Part shown: in pieces, positions 13,568 through 23,219 of the stretch | How the letters are laid out: each line of letters starts with the position of its first letter | Numbering within the stretch: the stretch's first letter is position 1 | Assembly: GCA_963830495.1 (NCBI GenBank) | Contig: CAWHMS010000001.1 | Coordinates: 744,001-808,000, forward strand | Source: CAWHMS01 sp963830495 | GTDB lineage: Bacteria > Actinomycetota > Actinomycetes > Propionibacteriales > Nocardioidaceae | Reading direction: 5' to 3' | Length of the DNA stretch: 64,000 bases | Made by a program: the position numbers and the translations under genes | The notes under the pieces: generated by a model | Seen by the model: the letters and a program-made list of their open reading frames with translations, nothing else | Told to the model about the DNA's origin: nothing | Database searches by the model: none

Positions 13568-14538
13568 CAGCCGGCCCCCGATGCCGGCCGGTCGTCCGCC
13601 GCGCGGATCTTCGTGGGTACGCCGGGCAGCACCTGGGTGCCGACACCCTCATCGGTGAAGATCTCCAGCAGCACCGCGTGCGCCTCACGGCCGTCGACCA
13701 CGGTGGCCCGCGGGACCCCGTTGGTCACGGCGTGCAGACAAGCGCGCATCTTGGGCAGCATGCCGGTGGCCAGCGTCGGCATCAGTTCGGCGAGGCTCTC
13801 CGGGCTGATCTCCCCGATGACGTCAGCACTGTCGGGCCAGTCGCGATACAGGCCCTCGACGTCGGTGAGCACCAACAGCTTCTCGGCTTCCAGTGCCACC
13901 GCGAGTGCGGCGGCCGCCGTGTCGGCGTTCACGTTGTGGACTCGCCCGTCGGCGTCCGGGGCCACGGAGGAGATCACCGGGATACGGCCGGCGTCGACGA
14001 GGTCCCGCACTGCCTCAGGGCGGACCTGCGCCACGTCGCCGACGAGCCCGATGTCGACCTCTTCACCATCGACCACGACCCCCGAACGGGTGACGGTGAA
14101 GAGGCCGGCATCCTCGCCGGACAGCCCGACGGCCAGCGGCCCGTGCTGGTTGAGCAGTCCGACAAGCTCTCGTCCGACCTGGCCGACGAGCACCATCCGG
14201 ACGACGTCCATCGCCTCGGGCGTGGTCACCCGCAGGCCGCCCCGGAACTCCGAGTCAATGCCGAGGCGATGCAGCATGCTCGAGATCTGCGGCCCGCCGC
14301 CGTGCACGACGACGGGGCGGAAGCCGGCGTACCGCAGGAACGCGATGTCCTCGGCGAACGCCCGCTTGAGGGGGTCGTCAGTCATCGCGTTGCCGCCATA
14401 CTTCACCACGATGGTCTTCCCGTGGTACGTCTTCAGCCAGGGCAGCGCCTGCGCCAGGGTGGCAGCCTTGGCCGCGTGGGCAGTCGGGCCCGAGGTGGTG
14501 CCAAGCATTGGCGCGCCACGCAGGTCGGTCTCTGTCAT
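13567..14538 (-). CDS. argB: acetylglutamate kinase
   Basis: Phosphorylates N-acetylglutamate. 323 aa with the amino-acid-kinase fold: KYGGNAM (46-52) for the phosphate and VVVHGGGPQI near 75 for the substrate. It has the extra N-terminal helix typical of arginine-inhibited hexameric enzymes, so feedback inhibition by arginine is likely. ATG at 14538 has GAGGGG upstream; 9 bases separate it from argJ. Confidence 0.97.
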   Translation of the reverse strand: MTETDLRGAPMLGTTSGPTAHAAKAATLAQALPWLKTYHGKTIVVKYGGNAMTDDPLKRAFAEDIAFLRYAGFRPVVVHGGGPQISSMLHRLGIDSEFRGGLRVTTPEAMDVVRMVLVGQVGRELVGLLNQHGPLAVGLSGEDAGLFTVTRSGVVVDGEEVDIGLVGDVAQVRPEAVRDLVDAGRIPVISSVAPDADGRVHNVNADTAAAALAVALEAEKLLVLTDVEGLYRDWPDSADVIGEISPESLAELMPTLATGMLPKMRACLHAVTNGVPRATVVDGREAHAVLLEIFTDEGVGTQVLPGVPTKIRAADDRPASGAG

Positions 14539-14547
14539 GTCTGCCCC

Positions 14548-15699
14548 TCAGCTCGAGTACGCCGAGTTCTCGTGCACGTAGCCGTGCGTGAGGTCGTTCG
14601 TCCAGACGGTGGCCTCCTGGTGTCCCGACTTGAGATCGATGGTCACGGTGACCTCGCGGGGTTCGAGGTCGACCTTGGCCGGGTCCTCGGCGGGCGCGCT
14701 CCCCCGGCAGACCCACACGCCGTTGAGGCACACATCGAGGTCCGCCGGGTCGAACTCGGCCGACGTCGTACCGACCGACGCGAGGATCCGGCCCCAGTTG
14801 GGGTCCCGGCCGAAGACCGCCGCCTTGACCAGGTTGCTGCGGGCGACGGACCGGGCGACGTCCACGGCATCGTCCTCGGTCTCGGCGCCGACGACGTGGA
14901 TGGCGATGTCGTGCTCGGCGCCCTCCGCATCGCGCAGCAGCTGCTGGGCCAGGTCGTGGCAGACCGTCTGCAGCGCCACCGCGAGGTCGTCGTACGCCGG
15001 GCGAACCATGCTGGCACCTGAGCACATCAGCACGACGGAGTCGTTGGTCGACATACAGCCGTCGGAGTCCAGCCGGTCGAAGGTGACGCGGGTGGCCGAG
15101 CGCAGCGCTCGGTCGGCGTCGGCCGAGTCGACATCGGCGTCGGTGGTCAGGAAGACGAGCATGGTGGCCAGGCCGGGGGCCAGCATCCCGGCTCCCTTGG
15201 CGATCCCGCCGACGGACCAACCGTCACCCCTGACCACCGCTGACTTGCGAAACCTGTCGGTCGTCATGATGGCTTCTGCCGCCGCGGCACCGCCCTCGCC
15301 GGTTGCTCCGGCCACCGCATCACGTACGCCGTCGAGCAGCACGTCGCCGTCGAGAGGATGCCCGATCAGGCCGGTCGAGCAGACCAGTACGTCGATCGGG
15401 GCGACGTCGAGCAGCACCGCCGCCAGCTCGGCGGTGGCGTGCGTGACCCGGAAGCCCTCGGGTCCGGTGTAGCAGTTGGCGCCGCCGGAGTTCGCGACGA
15501 CCGCCCGGGCTCGGCCGTCACGTGCGGCCTGCGCGCTCCACAACACCGGGTTGGCCCGGCAGCGATTGCTGGTCCACAGGGCAGCCACGACGTCGCGCGG
15601 ACCAGTGTTGATGATGACGGCGACATCCTTGCCACCGCTGGACTTCAGTCCTGCGGTCACGCCGGCCGCCACGAAACCGGCCGGACTGGTGACGGTCAT
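14548..15699 (-). CDS. argJ: bifunctional ornithine acetyltransferase / N-acetylglutamate synthase
   Basis: Recycles the acetyl group from N-acetylornithine to glutamate and, if bifunctional, also makes N-acetylglutamate from acetyl-CoA. 383 aa. The self-cleavage site that generates the alpha and beta chains is at Ala178/Thr179 in KGAGMLAPGLATML. The start at 15699 overlaps the argC stop (ATGA); the longer open frame upstream lies within argC and is rejected. No argA-like gene is in this window, which agrees with a bifunctional role. Confidence 0.96.
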   Translation of the reverse strand: MTVTSPAGFVAAGVTAGLKSSGGKDVAVIINTGPRDVVAALWTSNRCRANPVLWSAQAARDGRARAVVANSGGANCYTGPEGFRVTHATAELAAVLLDVAPIDVLVCSTGLIGHPLDGDVLLDGVRDAVAGATGEGGAAAAEAIMTTDRFRKSAVVRGDGWSVGGIAKGAGMLAPGLATMLVFLTTDADVDSADADRALRSATRVTFDRLDSDGCMSTNDSVVLMCSGASMVRPAYDDLAVALQTVCHDLAQQLLRDAEGAEHDIAIHVVGAETEDDAVDVARSVARSNLVKAAVFGRDPNWGRILASVGTTSAEFDPADLDVCLNGVWVCRGSAPAEDPAKVDLEPREVTVTIDLKSGHQEATVWTNDLTHGYVHENSAYSS

Positions 15700-16748
15700 G
15701 GTGCGATCCCCACTGTGGTGAGGCCTCTCGTCTCCGACAGGCCTAGGGCGAGGTTCATGCACTGGACCGCGGCTCCTGCGGTTCCCTTCGTGAGGTTGTC
15801 GAGCGCTGCCACGGCGACCATCCGTCCAGCCCGCTCGTCGACGGTCACCTGCAGGTGCACGCTGTTGGAGCCGACGGTGGCCTTCGTCTGCGGCCAGCTG
15901 CCGGCCGGCAGGAGCGTGACGAAGGGCTCCTTCTCGTACGCAGTCACGTACGCCGTTCCGACCGCCTCGGCGTCGGGTCGACCCACGCCGGCCGGCGAGG
16001 CCAGCGGTGCCGAGGCCGTGGCGAGGATGCCGCGCGGCATCGGGGCCAGCACCGGCGTGAACGAGACGGTGACGGCGCGGTCGGTCAGGATGCGGAGATT
16101 CTGCTCGATCTCGGGGGTATGGCGGTGGGTGCCTCCGACTCCGTAGGCGCTGGCCGAACCCATCACCTCGGCGCCGAGCAGATGCGGCGCTGGCGCCCTG
16201 CCCGCACCCGAGGTCCCGGACACCGCCACCACGACGATGTCGTCGGTGTCGACGACGCCGGCGGCGACGGCCGGCGCCAGCGCCAGGGTTGCCACGGTCG
16301 GGTAGCAGCCCGGGACGGCGATGCGGGTGGCACCCGGCAACTGATCGCGCGTGCCCGGCAGCTCGGGGAGACCGTACGGCCATGCTCCGGCCCGCTCACC
16401 ACCGTAGAACTCGGCCCAGGCCGCATCGTCGGTGAGCCGGAAGTCTGCGCCGCAGTCGATGACGAGCACCTCGTCGGGCAGTTCGGCCGCGAGTGGACCC
16501 GATGCGCCGTGCGGCAGGGCGAGGACGACCACATCGTGACCCCGCAGGGAGGCAGGCTCCGTCGGGGCAAGCCGCCGCTGGCTGAGCGGTCCGAGGTGGG
16601 GCTGGTGCTGCCCGAGCGGCGTGCCCGCGGATGCCGCGCCGGTCACCGCACCGATCTCGACGTCGGGGTGGCCCAGCAGCAGCCGCAGCAGCTCCCCTCC
16701 TGCGTAGCCACTGGCACCGGCCACGGCGACCCGGATCGACATCTGCAT
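15696..16748 (-). CDS. argC: N-acetyl-gamma-glutamyl-phosphate reductase
   Basis: NADPH-dependent reduction of N-acetylglutamyl phosphate. 350 aa; NADP-binding GASGYAG (11-17) and the catalytic cysteine C148 in AVPGCYPT. First gene of the arg cluster. Two ATGs compete: 16748 (MQMSIRV), with GGA six bases upstream, and 16742 (MSIRV); I prefer 16748. A putative ArgR site overlaps the start region. Confidence 0.96.
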   Translation of the reverse strand: MQMSIRVAVAGASGYAGGELLRLLLGHPDVEIGAVTGAASAGTPLGQHQPHLGPLSQRRLAPTEPASLRGHDVVVLALPHGASGPLAAELPDEVLVIDCGADFRLTDDAAWAEFYGGERAGAWPYGLPELPGTRDQLPGATRIAVPGCYPTVATLALAPAVAAGVVDTDDIVVVAVSGTSGAGRAPAPHLLGAEVMGSASAYGVGGTHRHTPEIEQNLRILTDRAVTVSFTPVLAPMPRGILATASAPLASPAGVGRPDAEAVGTAYVTAYEKEPFVTLLPAGSWPQTKATVGSNSVHLQVTVDERAGRMVAVAALDNLTKGTAGAAVQCMNLALGLSETRGLTTVGIAP

Positions 16749-16777
16749 GACTATTCCAGTGGAGGCAGTTTCATGCA
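16744..16777. promoter_or_regulatory. putative ArgR operator before argC
   Basis: Inverted repeat TGCATGA (16744-16750) and TCATGCA (16771-16777) with a 20-base spacer, covering the argC start and the space before it. The half sites resemble actinobacterial ARG boxes (TGCAT-type). The argR gene lies in the same cluster. Inference from pattern only. Confidence 0.45.
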
Positions 16778-16818
16778 AATCAGCCCGGCGACGTGCGGCC
16801 CCCCGACGCAGTCGCTGG

Positions 16819-17535
16819 TCAGTACGCGTCGTTGACCGCGTGCACGAATTGGCCGTGGAGGTGATCCAGCTCGCCCGTGGCGAACCGCCGGACGAACTCG
16901 AGCACTGGGGTCGCCTCACCGAAGGTGACGTCGTCGGAGTCGTCCCACATCGTGTCGGTCATGTCGGTGCGGACCAGCCCGGGGCTGACGCTCACGACGC
17001 GCACGGGCGACTCCTCACCCAGCGCCGTGGCCACGTTGTCGAGCCAGCGCAGCGCCGCCGCCTTGGAGACGGAGTACGCGCTGAATCGCGGCTCCGCGCG
17101 CCGCCCGAGTCCCGAACCGAGGTCGACGACCCGGCCCGCTCCGCGCGCCAGCATCCCGGGCAGCACGGCCGACGTCATGAGCATCACGCCGCGCACGTTG
17201 ACCTCCAGCACCCGCCACCAGTCGGGTGGATCCGCGAGCCACGGCGCCTCCACCCGTTTGTCACGCACACCGGCATTGTTGACGAGTACGTCGATCGGGC
17301 CGAGCCGTGATGTCACCGCCTCGACCGCCGCTCTCACGTCGTCGGGATCGCTGACGTCGGCAGCGGCCACGAGGTGCTGGGCGGTGAGCGTCCGGGCCAC
17401 GGCGTGGAGGGTCTCCTCGGTTCGACCCACCAGGCCGATCGCGAAGCCTTCGGCGGCGAGCGTGCGGGCGACCCCCGCACCGATGCCGCGTCCGGCCCCC
17501 GTGATCAGCGCCACCGGCGGCCCGGCGGCAGTCAT
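16819..17535 (-). CDS. short-chain dehydrogenase/reductase
   Basis: NAD(P)-dependent oxidoreductase of the classical SDR type, 238 aa. Cofactor loop TGAGRGIG (12-19), NNAG near 86-89, a catalytic serine near 141 and YSVSK (Y154, K158). Substrate unknown. Its ATG overlaps the pheT stop (ATGA), so it is the last gene of the pheST transcript; 70 bases with the ARG-type operator separate it from argC. Confidence 0.9.
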   Translation of the reverse strand: MTAAGPPVALITGAGRGIGAGVARTLAAEGFAIGLVGRTEETLHAVARTLTAQHLVAAADVSDPDDVRAAVEAVTSRLGPIDVLVNNAGVRDKRVEAPWLADPPDWWRVLEVNVRGVMLMTSAVLPGMLARGAGRVVDLGSGLGRRAEPRFSAYSVSKAAALRWLDNVATALGEESPVRVVSVSPGLVRTDMTDTMWDDSDDVTFGEATPVLEFVRRFATGELDHLHGQFVHAVNDAY

Positions 17536-20018
17536 GTCCGCAGCCGGGCGCCGGTGTCGCGAGCTGCCGACGCGATCGCGGCCTCCCGGGCGACCTTGAC
17601 CTCAGCCTCGGTGAGCGTGCGGTCGGGCGCGCGGAACCGCAGCGCGAACGCAAGCGACTTCTGCCCGGCGGGCACCTGCGCGCCGGAGTAGACGTCGAAC
17701 AGCCGCACCGACTCGCACAGGTCACCCGCGCCGTCGCGTAGTGCACGTCCTACCGCACCGGCGGGGACGGTGTGCTCGACCAGCAGTGCCACGTCCTCTT
17801 TGGCCACGGGGTAGTTCGAGAACGGACGCGCCTGGACCAGCTCTGGTGCGGCCGTGAGGACAGCGGTGAGGTCGATCTCTGCGGCACAGCTGCGGGGCGG
17901 CAGGTCCAGTGCTCCGGACACCCGAGGGTGCAGCTCGCCGGCATACCCGATCACGACCCCTGCCGCCGTCACGGCAGCGCACCGTCCGGGATGCCAGGGC
18001 GCCTGCTCGGCAGCCACGCGCTCCAGCGAGACGCGGGCCGCGCGGCCAACCTCGAGCACCGACGCCACGGCGTCGGTCCAGTCCGCGCGGCGCCCCTCGC
18101 CCCACCAGCCACTGTGCTCACGCTCGCCTGCGAAGACCGTGGCCAGGTGCAGCGGCTGGTGAGGCACGGCGTCGTAGAGCGCCGCCAGCTCGTCGTCGGT
18201 CGGCCGTCGACTGACATCGAGGATCGGTGCGGCGGCTGGCTCGGCATCCGGAAGGAACACCGAGGCCAGCTCGAACAGGGCCAGGTCATCGACGCCGCGA
18301 CTCACGTTGCGCGCGAGCGTGCGCAGCAGTCCCGGCAGCAGCGAGGTCGTGAGGAAGGGCTCCTCGTCGGAGAGCGGGTTGGCGATCTCGACCGCACGAC
18401 GACGCAGGTCGGACTCGGCCAGACCGAGGGCATCCCAGTCGGCGGCGCCCACGAAGGGGTGCGTGCTGACCTCGACCAGGCCGATACCGGCCAGCGCCCG
18501 CCCGATGCGGCGACGGAGTAGCTGGTCCTGCGTCAACCCGCGACCGGGCGGCGCGGCCGGCACGACGGACGGCACGGTGTCGTAGCCGACGACTCGGGCG
18601 ACCTCCTCGACCAGGTCGTAGGGGTCGATCAGGTCCGGCCGCCAGCTCGGCGGCACGACGTGCAACCGCTCGCCGGCCGAGTCGACCCGACACCCCACCT
18701 CCCGCAGCGCCCGGGCTGCCTCCTCGTCGCTGATGGGCACTCCCACGACGTCGCGCGCCAGCGAGGCGGCGATATCGATGGTCGGCAGCAGCGGCGGCTC
18801 GCCCACGCAGGTCACCTCGGGCGACACGGTGCCGCCGCCCAGCTCGGCCAGCAGGTCGGCCACGCGCTGCGCCGCGTAGCGCGGCAGGTTCGGGTCGACC
18901 CCCCGCTCGAAGCGCTTGGACGCCTCCGACGGCAGGCGGTGCCTCCGCGCCGTACGCGAGATGGTCACGGGGTCGAAGTGCGCCGCCTCGATCACGACGT
19001 CGACCGTCTCCGGCCCCAGCTCGGTGGTGGCGCCGCCCATGACACCGGCCAGCCCGATCGGGCCGGAGTCGTCGGTGATCAGGAGGTCGTCGGGGGCGAG
19101 CGAGCGCCGTACGTCGTCCAGCGTCGTCAGTGTCTCGCCCGCGGCCGCCCGCCGGACCCGGATCGGTCCCTGCAGCCGGGCCAGGTCGTAGCCGTGGATC
19201 GGCTGTCCGAGCTCGAGCATGACGTAGTTGGTCACGTCGATCGCCAACGCGATCGGCCGCATGCCGGCGAACTGCAGCCGCCGCGTTATCCAGCGCGGCG
19301 TCGGCCGCTCCGGTTGGACTCCGGTGACGACCCGGGCGGCGAACACAGGGCAGCCGTGCGGGTCGTCGAGGACCACCGGGTAGGCCTCCCCCGATACCGG
19401 CGGCGTCTCGAGCTCGGCAGGGTCACGCCAGTCACGTCCCAGCGCCAGGGCCGCCTCGCGGGCGACGCCGCGCACCGACAGCGCGTAGCCGCGGTCGGGG
19501 GCGATCTCGAACTCGATCACGTCATCGACCAGGTGCAGGGGGGCGCGCGCATCGTCCCCGGGCGCTGCCAGCTGCCGGTCGAGCACGAGGATCCCGGCGT
19601 GGTCGTCGCCGAGGCCCAGCTCCCGCGCGGAGCAGATCATGCCGTCGGAGACGTGACCGTAGGTCCGTCGCGCGGAGATCTCGAATCCACCTGGCAGCAC
19701 CGCACCCGGCAGCACGACCACCACGAGGTCTCCGAGCTCGAAGTTGTGCGCACCGCACACGATGCCCCGGCCACCGCCTTCGTCGTTGTGCTCTGGGCCG
19801 ACGTCGACCCGGCACCACCGGATGCTCTTGCCGTTGGTGTGGTCCTCAACCTCGAACGACAACACCCGCCCGACCACGACCGGGCCGGTGAGGTCCTCGC
19901 CCACGCGGTCGAGCCTCTCCAGCTTGAGCCCAAGCATCGTCAGGCGATGCGTCAGATCGGCCAGGTCGACGCCCTCCAGGTCGACGTAGTCACCCAGCCA
20001 GGAGACCGGCACCCGCAT
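17532..20018 (-). CDS. pheT: phenylalanyl-tRNA synthetase beta chain
   Basis: Beta chain of the alpha2-beta2 enzyme that charges tRNA-Phe. 828 aa, normal size. From the N-terminus: EMAP-type tRNA-binding domain (about 40-150, with CGAHNF), B3/4 editing domain (about 210-370), B5 domain, a catalytic-like core, and the FDX-ACB anticodon-binding domain at the C-terminus (about 735-828). The ATG directly abuts the pheS stop (TGAATG). Confidence 0.97.
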   Translation of the reverse strand: MRVPVSWLGDYVDLEGVDLADLTHRLTMLGLKLERLDRVGEDLTGPVVVGRVLSFEVEDHTNGKSIRWCRVDVGPEHNDEGGGRGIVCGAHNFELGDLVVVVLPGAVLPGGFEISARRTYGHVSDGMICSARELGLGDDHAGILVLDRQLAAPGDDARAPLHLVDDVIEFEIAPDRGYALSVRGVAREAALALGRDWRDPAELETPPVSGEAYPVVLDDPHGCPVFAARVVTGVQPERPTPRWITRRLQFAGMRPIALAIDVTNYVMLELGQPIHGYDLARLQGPIRVRRAAAGETLTTLDDVRRSLAPDDLLITDDSGPIGLAGVMGGATTELGPETVDVVIEAAHFDPVTISRTARRHRLPSEASKRFERGVDPNLPRYAAQRVADLLAELGGGTVSPEVTCVGEPPLLPTIDIAASLARDVVGVPISDEEAARALREVGCRVDSAGERLHVVPPSWRPDLIDPYDLVEEVARVVGYDTVPSVVPAAPPGRGLTQDQLLRRRIGRALAGIGLVEVSTHPFVGAADWDALGLAESDLRRRAVEIANPLSDEEPFLTTSLLPGLLRTLARNVSRGVDDLALFELASVFLPDAEPAAAPILDVSRRPTDDELAALYDAVPHQPLHLATVFAGEREHSGWWGEGRRADWTDAVASVLEVGRAARVSLERVAAEQAPWHPGRCAAVTAAGVVIGYAGELHPRVSGALDLPPRSCAAEIDLTAVLTAAPELVQARPFSNYPVAKEDVALLVEHTVPAGAVGRALRDGAGDLCESVRLFDVYSGAQVPAGQKSLAFALRFRAPDRTLTEAEVKVAREAAIASAARDTGARLRT

Positions 20019-21122
20019 TCAGATCTCCACCCCGAAGGCTGCGCTGAACCGCACGTCGCCCTCCACCATGTCGCGCATGTCGGCCACGCCGTGCCGGAAC
20101 ATCAGCGTCCGCTCGATGCCCATGCCGAACGCGAAGCCGGTGAAGACCTCCGGGTCGACACCGCACGCGATCAGCACGCGTGGATTGACCACGCCGCAGC
20201 CGCCCCACTCGATCCAGCCCTCGCCCTTGCAGGTGCGACACGACGCGATGGCCGGCTCCTCGCCGCGACAGACGAAGCAGCGCAGGTCCATCTCGGCACT
20301 CGGCTCGGTGAAGGGGAAGAAGTGCGGGCGGAAGCGCGTGGTGATCCCGGCGCCGAACATGGCCGAGGCGAAGTGGTCCAGGGTGCCCTTGAGGTGCGCC
20401 AGGGTCAGTCCGCGGTCCACGGCGAGCCCCTCGACCTGGCGGAACACCGGAGTATGCGTCGCATCGAGCTCGTCGGTGCGGTAGACCCGGCCGGGGCAGA
20501 CGACGTACACCGGTGGCTCGCGCTCGAGCAGCACCCGCGCCTGGACGGGCGAGGTCTGCGTGCGGAGCAGCAGATGCCGCTCGGCGGGCGCGAGGAAGAA
20601 GGTGTCCTGCAGGCTGCGCGCCGGATGGTCCGGACCGGTGTTGAGTGCGTCGAAGTTGAGCCACTCGGCCTCGACCTCGGGCCCCTCGGCCACTTCCCAG
20701 CCCATGGCGACGAAGACGTCCTCGATCCGTTCGGTGAGGCTGGTGAGCGGGTGGCGGGAACCGCGTGGCTCCCGGTCGACCGGGACCGTGACGTCGACCG
20801 CCTCCTCGACCAGCAGCCGGGCCTCGTGCGCGGCTTCGAGCTCGGCGGTACGACGGACGAGCGCCTCGGTGACCGCGGCCCTGGCCCGGCCGACCCGCTG
20901 ACCTGCCTCCTTGCGGGCCTGCGGCGGCAACGCCCCGATCTCGCGGTTGGCCAACGCCAGCGGCGAGCGGTCGCCGACATGGGCCAGCCGTACGTCGCGC
21001 AGCCCATCCAGCGAGTCCGCCGCCTCGATGGCACTGATCGCCTCATCGCGCATCGCCGCGACCTGATCGGCATGCAGCGGAGTGACCTCGACCGGGTCGT
21101 AGTCGGTGTTCGGGCCGGACAT
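20019..21122 (-). CDS. pheS: phenylalanyl-tRNA synthetase alpha chain
   Basis: Catalytic alpha chain, class II synthetase, 367 aa. N-terminal coiled coil (about 20-110), then the class II core with HTPVFRQVEGL and GMGIERTLM (motif 3). The loop with CFVCRG, CRTCKGEGW and GCGVVNP is the actinobacterial form of the PheS cysteine-rich insert. I chose the ATG at 21122 (MSGPNTDYD), with AGGAGCG just before it; the frame is open further upstream without a ribosome site. No leader peptide or T-box seen in 21123-21248. Confidence 0.96.
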   Translation of the reverse strand: MSGPNTDYDPVEVTPLHADQVAAMRDEAISAIEAADSLDGLRDVRLAHVGDRSPLALANREIGALPPQARKEAGQRVGRARAAVTEALVRRTAELEAAHEARLLVEEAVDVTVPVDREPRGSRHPLTSLTERIEDVFVAMGWEVAEGPEVEAEWLNFDALNTGPDHPARSLQDTFFLAPAERHLLLRTQTSPVQARVLLEREPPVYVVCPGRVYRTDELDATHTPVFRQVEGLAVDRGLTLAHLKGTLDHFASAMFGAGITTRFRPHFFPFTEPSAEMDLRCFVCRGEEPAIASCRTCKGEGWIEWGGCGVVNPRVLIACGVDPEVFTGFAFGMGIERTLMFRHGVADMRDMVEGDVRFSAAFGVEI

Positions 21123-21248
21123 CGCGCTCCTGTCCTCGAGCGAAGGTAGCCCCGAGTGTAGGAAGGCGGTCGGGCTTGCGCCGCACCGGTCACCTCGCAC
21201 CCGGCGCTCACGCCCCGCCGCCCTCGCCCGGCCTGGTGGCTTCGGGAG

Positions 21249-22328
21249 TCAGTCGAGCACGAGCGGACGGCCGTGCGGCAGCACCACCCGGACCCGGGCG
21301 CCGCCCGACGGCGAGGACTCGACGTGCACGGTGCCGTCGTGCGCCTCGGTCAGGCCGCGGACGATGTACAGGCCCAGCCCCGACCCCCCGGCCCGGCCGT
21401 GCTTCCAAAACTTGGTGAAGATCCTTGGTCGGATCTCCTCGGGGATGCCCGGGCCGTCATCGTCGACGACCAGCTCTGCGGCACCCTCGGCGTTGCCGAG
21501 CACCTGGACCCACACGTCGCCCGCGCCGTGCCGGACGGCGTTCTCCACCAGGTTGGCGACGATCTGGGCGAACTTGTCGCGGTCGACCCAGACACGTGGC
21601 TCCCCGCTGACCTCGAGACGCAGCGACCGCCCCGCCGAGACGGACAGCGGCTCGAGCTGCCGCTCGACGACCGTGCCGAGATCCACCGGCTCCTTGCGCA
21701 CGCTGAGCCGGCCGGTGTCGATCCTGGCCACGTCGAGCAGCTCGGCGATGAGCCGGGTCAGCCGGTCCGCATCGGCGTCGACCGTCTCCAGCATGAGCAG
21801 CTTCTGCGAGTCGTTGAACCGGTCCCACTTGGCGAGCAGGGTGGCGGTGAAGCCCTTCACCCCGGTCAGCGGGCTGCGGAGCTCGTGCGCGACCGTCGCC
21901 ACCAGCTCGGATCGCTCGCGGTCGAGCCGGGCGCGCTGGCCGGCGTCGCGGAGGCACACCGAGAGTCCGGTGACGGCCTTGGCGGGCCCCTCGCGGTCGA
22001 ACGCGGCCGTCACCAGCAGCTCGGTGCCCGACGCGGTGAACCACGCCCGCTCGACCATCCGCGACCGCGTGCTCAGCCCCTCGAAGGGTCGCACGCACGC
22101 AAACCACTCGTTGCCTGCGAGGTCCTGCAGGCCGAGCACCTTCGAGAGGTGCGCTCCGATCGACGAGGGCTGGTCGATGTCGAGCATCGCAGCCGCCCGT
22201 GCGTTGAGGTGGGTGACGATGCCGTCGCCGTCGCATCGCACGATGCCGTCAGGGAGTGCGTCCAGCCACGCGAGGGTTGCGCGGTCGCTCCTCGTGGCTC
22301 CGGTGCGTGCTGACTCCGGTGCGCCCAC
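21249..22328 (-). CDS. PAS-domain sensor histidine kinase, orphan
   Basis: 359 aa, no transmembrane segment, so probably cytoplasmic. PAS domain about 19-130, HisKA dimerisation domain with the phospho-acceptor H148 in VATVAHELRSPLTG, then the HATPase domain with NLVENAVRHG (N box), DDDGPGIP (G1) and GGSGLGLYIV (G2). No response regulator lies beside it. GTG at 22328 is preceded at 7 bases by TAGAGT (minus strand, 22336-22341), fitting a leaderless transcript independent of the methyltransferase gene. Signal unknown. Confidence 0.92.
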   Translation of the reverse strand: MGAPESARTGATRSDRATLAWLDALPDGIVRCDGDGIVTHLNARAAAMLDIDQPSSIGAHLSKVLGLQDLAGNEWFACVRPFEGLSTRSRMVERAWFTASGTELLVTAAFDREGPAKAVTGLSVCLRDAGQRARLDRERSELVATVAHELRSPLTGVKGFTATLLAKWDRFNDSQKLLMLETVDADADRLTRLIAELLDVARIDTGRLSVRKEPVDLGTVVERQLEPLSVSAGRSLRLEVSGEPRVWVDRDKFAQIVANLVENAVRHGAGDVWVQVLGNAEGAAELVVDDDGPGIPEEIRPRIFTKFWKHGRAGGSGLGLYIVRGLTEAHDGTVHVESSPSGGARVRVVLPHGRPLVLD

Positions 22329-22348
22329 GGCGCCGACTCTAGTACGGG

Positions 22349-23179
22349 TCAGCCCCTACCGGCCCGCTGCGCGCGCGCCGAGGCGTAGAGGACCACGCCG
22401 GCGGCGGTGGCCAGGTTGAGGCTCTCGGCTCTTCCGTAGACGGGGATGCGTACGACGTCGTCGGCCACGGCGTGCAGCTCGTCGCTGAGTCCGTGCGCCT
22501 CGTTGCCGAACAGCCAGGCCGTGGCGCGGGCCAGCGCTCCGGTGTCGAGCAGGTCGTCCAGCGACGTGGCACCGGCTCCGTCTGCGGCGAGCACGGCCAA
22601 TCCGGCTGCCTGGGCGGAGCTCACCGCGGCCGGCACGGTCACGCCGAAGGCGATCGGCACGTGGAAGAGCGATCCCGCCGACGCGCGGACCGCCTTCCCG
22701 TTGTAGGGGTCGACCGACGTACCGGCGAGCACGACGGCGTCCGCGCCCACCGCATCGGCACACCGGATGACGGTGCCCGCGTTGCCGGGGTCACGCACGT
22801 CGACGCAGATCACGACGAGGCGGGGAAGCCCCGCTGAGGTCGCCGCGAGGAGCTCCGCCACCGGACGGTCAACGAAGCGGCACACCGCAACCACCCCTTG
22901 CGGGGTGACGGTCTCGGAGAGAGCCGCCAGCGCGTCGGCGTCGGCGAGCCGCCAGGGCACCGCCTCCGCCGCCGCGGCCGACCTGAGCTCCGGATGACGA
23001 TCAGCCGTTGGGGCCGAGGCGAAGACCTCGACCACGCTGCCCGGCGACGCCAGCGCCTCGCGCACCGCCTGCGGCCCCTCGGCGAGAAAGACCCGGGCAG
23101 CCAGGCGAGAAGCGCGCCGGGTGAGCTTGCGCGCTGCCTTGACCGTCGCCGATCGCGACGTCAGCAGCGGCTCGCCCAC
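22349..23179 (-). CDS. SpoU/TrmH-family RNA 2'-O-methyltransferase
   Basis: SPOUT-class methyltransferase acting on 23S rRNA or tRNA riboses. 276 aa: substrate-binding N-terminal domain (about 15-105) and C-terminal trefoil-knot domain with DVRDPGNAGTVIR (motif 1), LFGNEAHGLS (motif 2) and PVYGRAESLNLATAAG (motif 3). All key residues are present. GTG start at 23179. It lies 40 bases after rplT, a common place for this family in actinobacteria. Confidence 0.92.
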   Translation of the reverse strand: MGEPLLTSRSATVKAARKLTRRASRLAARVFLAEGPQAVREALASPGSVVEVFASAPTADRHPELRSAAAAEAVPWRLADADALAALSETVTPQGVVAVCRFVDRPVAELLAATSAGLPRLVVICVDVRDPGNAGTVIRCADAVGADAVVLAGTSVDPYNGKAVRASAGSLFHVPIAFGVTVPAAVSSAQAAGLAVLAADGAGATSLDDLLDTGALARATAWLFGNEAHGLSDELHAVADDVVRIPVYGRAESLNLATAAGVVLYASARAQRAGRG

Positions 23180-23219
23180 GCGTCGGCGCGCTTCTCGTCA
23201 GATGTCGGGAGCGGCCGGC

